A stretch of 32,201 nucleotides of DNA from Gracilibacteraceae bacterium (GTDB lineage Bacteria > Bacillota > Clostridia > Lutisporales > Lutisporaceae): NCBI GenBank assembly GCA_012519325.1, contig JAAYQK010000151.1, positions 1 to 32,201 on the forward strand, given 5' to 3'. Of the stretch, positions 25,226 through 32,201 are shown piece after piece. The notes beneath the pieces are model-generated. The model was not told the DNA's origin. It made no database searches and saw only the letters and a program-made list of their open reading frames with translations. How positions within the stretch are numbered: the first letter of the stretch is position 1; each line of letters starts with the position of its first letter. Both the position numbers and the translations under genes were made by a program.

Positions 25226-26359
25226 TTATTTTATCTTGCCTTCCACTCCCTGCACAAACCAGTCAACGCTCATTATTTCATCAAAGGTCATCTTAGAACC
25301 CTCAGGTACTCTAACAGCACCTGTCTGATCCTTTATAGGGCCTTGGAATACATAGAAGGAGCCGTCTATAATCTTTGCCTTAGCTTTGTCAACCGCTTCC
25401 TGTGTGCCGGGAGCAACATTGTCTGTAAGCGGAGCCAGATCAACAAGCCCGTCTTTCATATTACCGTAGTAGTTTTCCTGCTTCCAGTTTCCGTCTATTA
25501 TTCTCTTCACTTCTGCAGCATAGAATTTACCCCAGTTCCATATGGGTGCTGTCAGATATGCATTTGGTGCTGAATCTCTTGTATCCAGGTCATAGCCTAT
25601 AGCCCAAACACCTTTTTCTTCAGCTGCCTGTTGTGTAGCGGTTGTATCCTGATGCTGTGTCAATACATCGCAGCCTGCATCCAATAAAGCCTTTGCAGCT
25701 TCCTTTTCCTTCGCCGGATCATACCAGGTATGGGTCCAGTTTACCTTTACTTTTACATTCGGGTTAACTGACTGTGCACCAAGGGTAAATGCATTGATTC
25801 CCCTTACAACCTCAGGAATCTCAAAGGCTGCCACATAACCAAGGTTATTGTTCTGGGTCCTAAGGCCTGCAACTATACCTGCAAGGTATCTTGCCTCTTC
25901 CATAGCTCCGAAGTAATTGCTGAAGTTCGGACCACTCTTGTAGCCTGAGCAGTGATAGAATTTAACGTCCGGATGAGCCTGTGCGGCTTTTTCAGTGTAA
26001 TCCATATGTCCGAAGGAGTTGGTGAATATTACCGTACATCCCTGATCGATCAAGTCATTGATTACCTTTTCGCATTCGCTGGATTCAGGAACTCCTTCCT
26101 TAAACATTGTAACAACCTTGTCCCCAAGCTGCTCTTCAAGATATACCCTGCCTTCATCATGAGCCTGGGTATAACCCCCGTCATTAGCAGAACCTATGTA
26201 GACAAAACCTACCTTAAGCGGTTCGGCCTTTGGCGTTTCCTCAGGTGCATCCCCCCCTGCCTCTGGCGGTGCAGCAGGTTCTTGTTTCGGTGCACATCCC
26301 GTGAACGCTGCTGCAAACAACAGGACAAGCACTAGTAGTAAACTAACAGTTTTCCTCAT
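25226..26359 (-). CDS. BMP-family lipoprotein, substrate-binding component of the purine ABC importer
   Basis: 377 residues beginning with a lipoprotein signal: basic start, LLLVLVLLFAAAF core, and lipobox FTGC with the lipidated C22. A short proline/alanine/glutamate-rich linker follows. The mature part matches the Bmp/PnrA/Med fold: VGFVYIGSANDGGYTQAHDEGR, IFTNSFGHMD, KFYHCSGYK, NYFGAMEEARYLAGIVAG, GYVAAFEIPEVVRGINAF, and WAIGYDLDTRDSAPNAYLT. Known members bind purine nucleosides. GGAGGAG is just before the ATG. It is the first gene of the four-gene importer and follows xpt by 156 bases, so riboswitch control may extend to it by read-through. Confidence 0.94.
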   Translation of the reverse strand: MRKTVSLLLVLVLLFAAAFTGCAPKQEPAAPPEAGGDAPEETPKAEPLKVGFVYIGSANDGGYTQAHDEGRVYLEEQLGDKVVTMFKEGVPESSECEKVINDLIDQGCTVIFTNSFGHMDYTEKAAQAHPDVKFYHCSGYKSGPNFSNYFGAMEEARYLAGIVAGLRTQNNNLGYVAAFEIPEVVRGINAFTLGAQSVNPNVKVKVNWTHTWYDPAKEKEAAKALLDAGCDVLTQHQDTTATQQAAEEKGVWAIGYDLDTRDSAPNAYLTAPIWNWGKFYAAEVKRIIDGNWKQENYYGNMKDGLVDLAPLTDNVAPGTQEAVDKAKAKIIDGSFYVFQGPIKDQTGAVRVPEGSKMTFDEIMSVDWFVQGVEGKIK

Positions 26360-26395
26360 ATTGATTACTCCTCCCTTATTTGATTTAGTAGTTCA

Positions 26396-26432
26396 TGCAA
26401 AATCATGAAACTGTTGGTAACAAGATTTTGCA
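26396..26432. repeat. Inverted repeat in the leader of the BMP lipoprotein gene
   Basis: Nine-base perfect arms TGCAAAATC (26396-26404) and GATTTTGCA (26424-26432) are separated by 19 bases, 40-70 bases before the start codon. It has no T tract, so it could be an operator rather than a terminator. A separate 14-base palindrome, ATTGATTAATCAAT, lies at 26474-26487. Confidence 0.4.
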
Positions 26433-26515
26433 AATGTATCTTGAAGGGTATCAGTCCCTTACAACCAAAATGAATTGATTAATCAATCAAAATATTACTG
26501 TATAATTATACATCT

Positions 26516-27085
26516 TTATTCAAAGATGATAATCCCTTCTTTCATGGATTTTATGACAGCCAGGGACTCTATACGAACTCCCTTCTGCATCAGCGCTTCT
26601 CTTCCCTTTTGAAAGCCCTTTTCTATAACGATTCCGACACCTGCAACTCTGGCACCGGCTTGACGTACTATATCCACCAACCCTGAAGCAGCTTTGCCGT
26701 TAGCCAGAAAATCATCAATTATGAGAACATTATCCTCTGGTGAAATGTATTTCTTGGAAACGCGGATGTTATAGCTCTTCTGCTTTGTAAATGAGTACAC
26801 TTCGCTCTGGTAAGTATCCGAATCAAGATTCAATGCCTCATACTTTTTTGCAAAAACCACAGGCACACTGAAATACTGTGCAGCTATGCATGCCACAGCG
26901 ATTCCCGATGCCTCCACCGTCAATATTCTGCTTATATTCTCATCGCTGAATCTTTTCTTAAATTCTTTTCCCATCTCATTGAACAACTCTATGTCCAGCT
27001 GATGGTTAAGAAAGCTGTCCACCTTGACAATACTATCTCCGATAACTATTGCGTCCTTTAATATTCTATTCTTCAGAAGCTCCAT
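26516..27085 (-). CDS. xpt: Xanthine phosphoribosyltransferase
   Basis: The 189-residue enzyme joins xanthine to PRPP to give XMP, the salvage step toward GMP. It matches Bacillus-type Xpt through its length: MELLKNRILKDA, VKVDSFLNHQLD near 25, VEASGIAVACIAAQYFSVPVVFAKK (base-binding side), and the PRPP motif VLIIDDFLANGKAASG. I begin at the ATG 27085 with GGGAG eight bases ahead; an in-frame TTG six codons upstream is less likely. A purine riboswitch of the guanine/xanthine class with its terminator lies right upstream, the classic arrangement for this gene. Confidence 0.96.
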   Translation of the reverse strand: MELLKNRILKDAIVIGDSIVKVDSFLNHQLDIELFNEMGKEFKKRFSDENISRILTVEASGIAVACIAAQYFSVPVVFAKKYEALNLDSDTYQSEVYSFTKQKSYNIRVSKKYISPEDNVLIIDDFLANGKAASGLVDIVRQAGARVAGVGIVIEKGFQKGREALMQKGVRIESLAVIKSMKEGIIIFE

Positions 27086-27161
27086 TATTCTCCCTTTCTT
27101 CAATGACTGTCCGTATATTATGCGTGTGAAGCTTGTACCGATTAAGAAAAGCCCTAAATAA

Positions 27162-27194
27162 AAACCCCCAGAATTAATTTATATCTGGGAGTTT
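27162..27194 (-). terminator. Riboswitch-controlled intrinsic terminator upstream of xpt
   Basis: On the minus strand AAACTCCCAGA (27184-27194) pairs with TCTGGGGGTTT (27162-27172), one mismatch, with an 11-base loop. A T-rich tract follows (27155-27164). Its 5' arm can alternatively pair with the 3' strand of riboswitch stem P1, giving an antiterminator (27187-27203 with 27282-27300). Confidence 0.85.
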
Positions 27195-27293
27195 ATATGT
27201 AGATTTGAATTTTTGGTGTACTTTATAACCGCTGACATGGAATATCCGCAGCATAATAGTGAAACACGAAAAATCAGAAAATCTAATATATAA

Positions 27294-27368
27294 ACAACCC
27301 GTAGTCCGGTAATTCAAGGTTACCTGGTAGAAACACTCAGACCATATTTCTAAGCATATACAAGTTGT
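27294..27368 (-). promoter_or_regulatory. Purine riboswitch aptamer (guanine/xanthine class)
   Basis: Read on the minus strand, it shows the complete purine fold. P1 is ACAACTTGTA (27359-27368) with TACGGGTTGT (27294-27303). P2 is CTTAG with CTGAG around loop AAATATGGT. J2/3 is GTTTCTACC. P3 is GGTAA with TTACC around loop CCTTGAA, and J3/1 is GGACTA. The GG of loop 2 and the CC of loop 3 allow the kissing contact. The specificity base in J3/1 is C, which marks the guanine/xanthine/hypoxanthine class rather than the adenine class. It sits 208 bases before the xpt start and controls a terminator; ligand binding should switch expression off. Confidence 0.93.
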
Positions 27369-27563
27369 CAGCTTCATGCAGAAACTACTATTAGATCATA
27401 TTCAGCCGGCAGCAAAACCATAATATTTGCAGCAGTAGAACATAGAGTACAGGCACTATTTTGACTGCTTATTTTTCTTAATTCTTACACATAGTATTCA
27501 CATCTACATAATATTTTACATTAAAAGCCTTATGAATGCAACAAGCTAATTGCTTAATGCCGC
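27369..27563. other. Intergenic region between the hydroxylase operon and the riboswitch
   Basis: AT-rich, about 195 bases. It must contain the promoter for the riboswitch transcript unless that is made by read-through. The best -10-like hexamers on the minus strand (TATTAT near 27423, TATGAT near 27397) lack good -35 partners. An imperfect GCAGT/ACTGC inverted repeat (about 27430-27470) might end the hydroxylase transcript. No coding frame is supported. Confidence 0.4.
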
Positions 27564-28040
27564 TCATTCATTCAAAACCCTTTTGACTGCATTGAAGATT
27601 TTGTTGTAACCTGTGCAACGGCACAAATGCCCTGAGATCTCACGCTTTATCTCCTCATCGGTGTATTTCCTGCCGGTTTGTGTAAGTGCAGTTGCAGTAA
27701 GCACAAGTCCGGGGGTACAGAAACCGCACTGTACGGCACCCTCGTCCACAAAAGCCTGCTGGACCCTGGACAATTCCCCAGCCTTTGAAATCCCTTCAAT
27801 TGTAGTAATTCTCTTGCCGTTAGCCCAAACCGCAAGGTAAATGCATGAATTCACCGGAAGCCCTTCCACCAGTACTGTACATGCTCCACACTCTCCTACG
27901 GAGCAGCCTTGCTTGACTCCGGTAAAATGAAGCCTGTTTCTCAGCACCTCAAGCAGTGATTCTCTTATATCAACCTCAAGGGAATAATTCTTGCCGTTTA
28001 CCACCATGCTTATCTTTTCATAATTATCCAATATCTTCAC
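27564..28040 (-). CDS. Xanthine dehydrogenase-type [2Fe-2S] small subunit
   Basis: 158 residues carrying two iron-sulphur clusters that pass electrons from the molybdenum site to FAD. The plant-type cluster uses C46, C51, C54 and C66 (KQGCSVGECGACTVLV...C). The second uses C105, C108, C140 and C142 (QCGFC...HLCRC). Length fits the family. The frame overlaps the end of the FAD subunit gene by 17 bases. The start could be the GTG at 28040, a TTG at 28031 or the ATG at 28007; the GGGGGTGA before the TTG makes the choice uncertain. It is the last gene of the three-subunit operon. Confidence 0.94.
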   Translation of the reverse strand: MKILDNYEKISMVVNGKNYSLEVDIRESLLEVLRNRLHFTGVKQGCSVGECGACTVLVEGLPVNSCIYLAVWANGKRITTIEGISKAGELSRVQQAFVDEGAVQCGFCTPGLVLTATALTQTGRKYTDEEIKREISGHLCRCTGYNKIFNAVKRVLNE

Positions 28041-28911
28041 CCCCGTCTCTGATTACGGCTTCCTTCAATGCTCTGAATACCAGTACTTCGATTAAATGCT
28101 CCCTGTAAGCCTTTGAAGCCCTCCAAGAGTCCCTTGCTCTTGATGCTCTTACTGCATATCTGCCTATTTCCCTTATGATTTCTGAAGATGTTTCCTTTCC
28201 TATGGCATAAGCCTCAGCTTCCCTACACCTTATGGGTACAGGAGCTGCGACTCCGAGGGCTATCCTGACATCAGTGAACTTGCCCCCTGCAGTTTTGCAT
28301 ACGACAGATACCCCAAGCATTGCGATATCCATTGCTTTTCTTGTACTGTGTTTTATATAGCAGCCGCTGGTTTTCCTATAGCCGGTTTCAGGAATCAATA
28401 TTGCAGTAAGTATTTCGGCCGGCTGCAGGTTTACTTTTCCCGGTCCTGCATAAAATTCTTCAATTGGTACTGTTCTTTCGCCTTCACGACTTAAAAGCTT
28501 CAGTTCCGCATTGTAAGCAAACAATGTGGTTGCACTGTCTGCCGACACGGCACCATTACAAATATTTCCTCCAATTGTAGCCATATTTCTTATCTGCGGA
28601 CCCCCAACGGATACTGCTGCTTCCGACAGGACAGGCAAATGCTCGTTTATGATGCTGCTCCTGAAAATTTCAGCAAAAGTGGCCATTGCCCCGATGGAAA
28701 TAGTGCCATTATCCATAATCCTAATATCAGCCATCCCCGGTATGTTTCTCAGACTTAAGAGAGCGATCTCCTCCAGAGCACCGTTACGCATCTGTACCAG
28801 TACATCCGTACCTCCTGCTATTATCTTAAGATTGGGGTTATTGCTGAGCATTTCTATAGCTGCCTCAAGGGTATCAGGACTTTCAATACCTACAATATCA
28901 TACATTCCCAT
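28024..28911 (-). CDS. Xanthine dehydrogenase-type FAD-binding subunit
   Basis: 295 residues of the FAD_binding_5/CO_deh_flav_C type, the middle subunit that takes electrons from the iron-sulphur subunit and passes them to NAD or another acceptor. The two pyrophosphate-binding stretches are visible: IIAGGTDVLVQMRNG near 35 and ATIGGNICNGAVSADS near 112. The C-terminal part has RKAMDIAMLGVSV and ALGVAAPVPIRC. It starts nine bases after the large subunit stop, behind an AAAGGAG-type site, and overlaps the small subunit gene. Confidence 0.94.
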   Translation of the reverse strand: MGMYDIVGIESPDTLEAAIEMLSNNPNLKIIAGGTDVLVQMRNGALEEIALLSLRNIPGMADIRIMDNGTISIGAMATFAEIFRSSIINEHLPVLSEAAVSVGGPQIRNMATIGGNICNGAVSADSATTLFAYNAELKLLSREGERTVPIEEFYAGPGKVNLQPAEILTAILIPETGYRKTSGCYIKHSTRKAMDIAMLGVSVVCKTAGGKFTDVRIALGVAAPVPIRCREAEAYAIGKETSSEIIREIGRYAVRASRARDSWRASKAYREHLIEVLVFRALKEAVIRDGGEDIG

Positions 28912-28920
28912 ATCTCCTTT

Positions 28921-31212
28921 CTACAGCAATCCGTTTTGCTTAAGCTTTTCAAAAACTGTCTGAGGTGTCATAGGTATTTTATTGAATGCAATGCCTGTGG
29001 CATTCAGAACCGCATTTCTGACAGCAGGTGCGGTAGAAATCGTTGTATTCTCACCCAGGGATTTTTGCCCTACCGAACCTTCGGGATCAGGTATTTGTAC
29101 GAATGCATACCCCACATCCGGAGTATCCATAATTGTCTGGAGCTTGTAATCCAGGAAATTATTATTAAGGGGCCTGCCTGTATTTGTATCGAACAACAGC
29201 TGTTCAGACAATGCATATCCAAGGCCCATGCTCACGCCTCCATGGACCTGGCCTTCAGCAAGCAGAGGATTGATTATCACCCCTGAATCATGCACATTAT
29301 ATATCTCAATTATCTCTATCCTTCCCGTCTCCATATCCACCTCTACCTCTGCAAAGGTAACTCCGTACGCCATTGCATTGGTTCTTACATTGGCAGAAGC
29401 ATTTCCCTCAATAGGTGCAGCATTTAATCTGTCATAATAGGATTCCATAGCGATATCTTCAAGGGTGCAGATTTCGCTGCCCGATTTCCTTTCTACTATC
29501 CTTGCGGATTTAATATCCATCTCTTCTATGCTTAATCCGGTCTTCCATGCTGCTATTTCAAGAACCTTTCTTTTTGCTTCCTCTGCCGCCTTTTTCACTG
29601 CCGCACCCGAAACAAAGGTCTGCCTTGAGGCATAAGCACCCAAGTCAAAGGGAGTAATATCCGTATCCTGCTGTGAAACCACATGGACCATGTCATAGGG
29701 CAAACCCAATACTTCAGCTGCTATCTGGGACAAAACGGTATCGCTTCCCTGTCCGATTTCAGTTGCTCCGACCTGAAGCTGTACCGAGCCGTCCTGGTTC
29801 ATAACAACCCTTGCTCCTGCTATTTCAAAGCCGTGAGGATAGGTACCCGAAGCATAGCTGAAGCAGGCCATACCCAGGCCTCTTCTTTTTATACCTTTCT
29901 GTTCCTTGTATTTTTCCAGCTTCTCATCCCATTTAATAAGCTGTTTTCCTTTTTCAATGCATTCCCGAAGTCCAAAGGTTCTTACCACAATATCCGAATG
30001 AGGATCCTTTTTCCCAACGCTAATCAGGTTCTGCTTCCTGAATTCTATGGGATCTATTTTCATTTCCCGGGCTATATCCTCTATATGGCTCTCCAGGGCA
30101 TAAAATATCTGGGGGCAGCCGTATGCCCTCATGGCTCCTGCCGAAGGCAGATTGGTATATACCGTCTTCGGCTCATATTTCATGGAATTGAAGTCATATA
30201 ACAGCCTGAACTTTCCACCGGCGCTCAGTGCGACTGTATGCCCATGGGAGGCATAAGCTCCGTTATTGCATATAGGTTTCATATGGAGACTTAACAGTTT
30301 TCCTTCCTTTGTAACCGCTGTCTTCAAATACAGCTTCATAGCATGTCGGGTTCTTGTATCGACAAAGCATTCTTCCCTTGTCAATGCGAAGCGTACAGGC
30401 CTTCCATTCACTGCAAGGGACATGGCTGCTGCAAGGGGTTCTACAACAACATCCTGCTTGTTCCCAAAACCTCCTCCGATGTAAGGCTTGATGACCCTAA
30501 TCTGTCCCCATGGCACACCAAGGGCTTGGCCGACAATCCTTCTTGCTATGTGCGGTATCTGTGTTGAAGAAACAATGACTATCCTTCCGTCAGCATCCAC
30601 GTATGCGTATGCGCTTTGAATCTCCAGATGGCAGTGCTGCACAATACTTGTTTCATAAACTCCCTCGAAAATATAGTCGGCTTTTTTGAAATCCTCTTCT
30701 ATATTTCCTATTTCTTCGCTTGTAGCTCCCAGTATATTATCCGGCCTTTCCTCATGAATCACCGGTGCGCCTGGCAGCATTGCCTTTTCGGGATCCAGTA
30801 CAAAAGGAAGAACCTCATACTCCACCTCAATCAACTTAAGGGCCTTTTCAGCAGTCAGTGCATCTACAGCTACAACGGCTGCAACACCGTCGCCTACATA
30901 CCGGGCCTTGTCTGTAAGTATATATCTGTCTGCCACATCCCTGTGCCCCGGGTCCAGAGACCAGGGGTGCCCTGCAGTTGCATACTTAAGCTTAGGCAGA
31001 TCCTCATGGGTGATTACAGCCTCAACTCCAGGCAAAGCTTTTGCCTTACCGGTATCTATGCTTTTTACAATTGCATGGGCATAAGGACTTCTCAATACCT
31101 TTCCCACAAGCATATCCCGTTCAAAAAAGTCATCAGCATATTTTGCCCTGCCTGTCACTTTGGCAGCCGCATCTTTTCTAACCGCTCTTTTTCCCACTAT
31201 TTCGAAAGCCAT
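28921..31212 (-). CDS. Xanthine dehydrogenase-type molybdopterin-binding large subunit
   Basis: About 763 residues. It hydroxylates a purine or related heterocycle at a molybdenum-cytosine-dinucleotide-type centre. It has AKVTGRAKYADDF at the N-terminus, IGGGFGNKQD and GAMRAYGCPQ (the arginine that positions substrate), GATEIGQGSDTVLSQIAAEVLG, ITPFDLGAYASRQTFVSG, and the catalytic glutamate in KSLGEN (about 43 residues from the C-terminus). The ATG at 31212 has AAGGTGAG just before it, and an in-frame ATG six codons earlier does not. Operon partners are the FAD and iron-sulphur subunits, with an SsnA-like gene upstream. In purine-fermenting clostridia such enzymes may be selenium-dependent; nothing here shows that directly. 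Confidence 0.93.
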   Translation of the reverse strand: MAFEIVGKRAVRKDAAAKVTGRAKYADDFFERDMLVGKVLRSPYAHAIVKSIDTGKAKALPGVEAVITHEDLPKLKYATAGHPWSLDPGHRDVADRYILTDKARYVGDGVAAVVAVDALTAEKALKLIEVEYEVLPFVLDPEKAMLPGAPVIHEERPDNILGATSEEIGNIEEDFKKADYIFEGVYETSIVQHCHLEIQSAYAYVDADGRIVIVSSTQIPHIARRIVGQALGVPWGQIRVIKPYIGGGFGNKQDVVVEPLAAAMSLAVNGRPVRFALTREECFVDTRTRHAMKLYLKTAVTKEGKLLSLHMKPICNNGAYASHGHTVALSAGGKFRLLYDFNSMKYEPKTVYTNLPSAGAMRAYGCPQIFYALESHIEDIAREMKIDPIEFRKQNLISVGKKDPHSDIVVRTFGLRECIEKGKQLIKWDEKLEKYKEQKGIKRRGLGMACFSYASGTYPHGFEIAGARVVMNQDGSVQLQVGATEIGQGSDTVLSQIAAEVLGLPYDMVHVVSQQDTDITPFDLGAYASRQTFVSGAAVKKAAEEAKRKVLEIAAWKTGLSIEEMDIKSARIVERKSGSEICTLEDIAMESYYDRLNAAPIEGNASANVRTNAMAYGVTFAEVEVDMETGRIEIIEIYNVHDSGVIINPLLAEGQVHGGVSMGLGYALSEQLLFDTNTGRPLNNNFLDYKLQTIMDTPDVGYAFVQIPDPEGSVGQKSLGENTTISTAPAVRNAVLNATGIAFNKIPMTPQTVFEKLKQNGLL

Positions 31213-31246
31213 CTTCTCACCTTCATTCAAACAGATTTTTCATGAA

Positions 31247-32201
31247 CTAAAAGCGCTTCCATACTTCACTGGCCAACTCGCGGCTTCTTGCCATCATTCT
31301 CTCTTCATCGATATCAACCAGTTTTCTGTCTTCCATCAGTACCCTGCCGTTAACAATTGTTGTATCAACAAAACGTCCGTTTATTCCAAACAATAGATGA
31401 CTGTTAATATTATCTTTGTTTATCTCAGTAGGAGGATTGTAGTCGACTATTATTATATCTGCCAGTGCCCCTTCCTTTAAAATTCCTACCTGTCCGTCAA
31501 TAAACCTCTCAACTATTTTCCTGTTGTTTATAAACAGCATCTCAGGAATCTCACCCCAAGCAACATTTGAATCCCCTTTTACGTGCTTGTGAATTATGTT
31601 TCCAACCTTATAGGATTCCATCATGTCTGCCGTATATCCGTCAGTCCCCAATCCCAGCAGTATTCTCTTTTCGAACATTTCCAGCACCGGTGAAGCACCT
31701 ACTGCATTTCCCATGTTGGATTCGGGGTTATGAACGACTATAGTGTCTTTTTCCTTCAGCATATCCATTTCCTTTTCAGAAATATGGATGCAGTGTACTG
31801 CTATGGTTTTACTCCCCAGCACTCCTGCATCATGCCACCTTTCTATTACTCCTTTCCCGTACTTTGCTCTTGAATCCTCCAAATCTTCAATTCCCTCGGC
31901 ACAATGTACATGAAACCCTGTATTCAGCCCGCTTATAGCATTCAGGCATTTATCCAGGGTTTTTTCCGAAATGGTCATGGAGGCATGAAGTCCGAACATG
32001 CCTTTAAGCATATCATCGTTTTTCTTGCTGCAGTATTTGATGAATTCTACATTTTCTGCAATACCTTCCTCAGCTATCTTTTCCCCGTCACGATCTGAAG
32101 TCTCATAGCACAGATTGCTTCGAATACCTATGTATTCTGCTGCCTCTGCTATTTTGAACAGGCTTCCTGTTATGGCATACGAGCTTGCATGATGGTCAAT
32201 A
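31247..32201 (-). CDS. ssnA: SsnA-like amidohydrolase (5' end outside window)
   Basis: The frame runs off the right edge, leaving about 317 C-terminal residues. It is an amidohydrolase of the guanine-deaminase/SsnA kind. IDHHAS is at the window edge, then NLCYETSDRDG, FHVHCAEG (metal-binding histidines), IAVHCIHISE, VVHNPESNMGNAVGASPV, and GLGTDGYTADMMESYK (metal-binding aspartate). It ends with the small beta domain carrying VDTTIVNGRVLM. In enterobacteria SsnA is encoded next to a xanthine-dehydrogenase-like enzyme, as here. It is the first visible gene of the hydroxylase operon. Guanine or another aminopurine is the likely substrate, by inference from neighbours. Confidence 0.88.
   Translation of the reverse strand, partial: IDHHASSYAITGSLFKIAEAAEYIGIRSNLCYETSDRDGEKIAEEGIAENVEFIKYCSKKNDDMLKGMFGLHASMTISEKTLDKCLNAISGLNTGFHVHCAEGIEDLEDSRAKYGKGVIERWHDAGVLGSKTIAVHCIHISEKEMDMLKEKDTIVVHNPESNMGNAVGASPVLEMFEKRILLGLGTDGYTADMMESYKVGNIIHKHVKGDSNVAWGEIPEMLFINNRKIVERFIDGQVGILKEGALADIIIVDYNPPTEINKDNINSHLLFGINGRFVDTTIVNGRVLMEDRKLVDIDEERMMARSRELASEVWKRF

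Noticed and set aside
27174-27377. A 67-codon minus-strand frame upstream of xpt
   Set aside because: It lies over the riboswitch and its terminator; structured RNA explains this stretch better than coding.
30616-31245. A 209-codon plus-strand frame opposite the hydroxylase large subunit
   Set aside because: It is antisense to a well-matched molybdopterin subunit, is cysteine- and histidine-rich without pattern, and has no ribosome binding site.
1-32201. CRISPR arrays, tRNA or rRNA genes
   Set aside because: No regularly spaced repeats and no cloverleaf or rRNA-like stretches were recognised on either strand.

Overview
The window looks like chromosomal DNA of a low-GC, Gram-positive anaerobe of the Clostridia (Bacillota). 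The signs are AT-rich intergenic DNA, strong GGAGG-type ribosome binding sites, sigma-A-like promoters, a CIRCE heat-shock operator, a purine riboswitch, BMP-type nucleoside transport genes and a molybdenum hydroxylase. Nearly everything is on the minus strand. The exceptions are a DeoR-type regulator cut by the left edge and a YggT-family gene. I see no rRNA, tRNA or CRISPR array.

Left part (1-8000): the end of a DeoR-family regulator converges on an M81/MlrC-family metalloprotein gene, behind which lies an FGGY carbohydrate kinase gene with its own promoter and terminator. Next come a NarL-type response regulator and its sensor kinase. The kinase gene carries at least three lesions and is probably dead, or the sequence has errors here. 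A meta-cleavage-type hydratase/aldolase pair (HpcH/HpaI plus 2-keto-4-pentenoate hydratase type) follows.

Middle (8000-20200): an 880-bp gene-poor stretch holds a decayed IS3-like element of about 374 bp with recognisable inverted ends. It also holds a nested hairpin and a short gene remnant that runs into the element. Then come htpG under a textbook CIRCE operator, a small GC-rich repeat, a UDP-galactopyranose mutase/glycosyltransferase pair, yggT and a 2-hydroxyacid dehydrogenase that share one hairpin over both stop codons, and a polysaccharide-type cluster. That cluster has a GH16-like protein with an altered active site, a processive family-2 glycosyltransferase with an apparent start-proximal frameshift, and a VTC-domain protein fused to or truncated against unrelated sequence. 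A FAD/NAD oxidoreductase and a MATE transporter complete this part.

Right part (20200-32201): an iron-type alcohol dehydrogenase is followed by a coherent purine block. In transcription order (right to left) it reads: SsnA-like amidohydrolase, three-subunit xanthine-dehydrogenase-type molybdenum hydroxylase, guanine/xanthine-class purine riboswitch with a visible terminator/antiterminator, xanthine phosphoribosyltransferase, then a BMP lipoprotein with an ABC ATPase and two permeases. The catabolic half (deamination, hydroxylation) and the salvage/uptake half lie on either side of the riboswitch. The simplest reading is that purine excess shuts off Xpt, and perhaps the transporter, while leaving the oxidative genes unaffected.

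I found no convincing wholly new multi-gene system. The most useful leads are the purine block with its switch, the DeoR-MlrC-kinase module of unknown substrate, the chimeric VTC ORF, the GH16 active-site change and the damaged sensor kinase.
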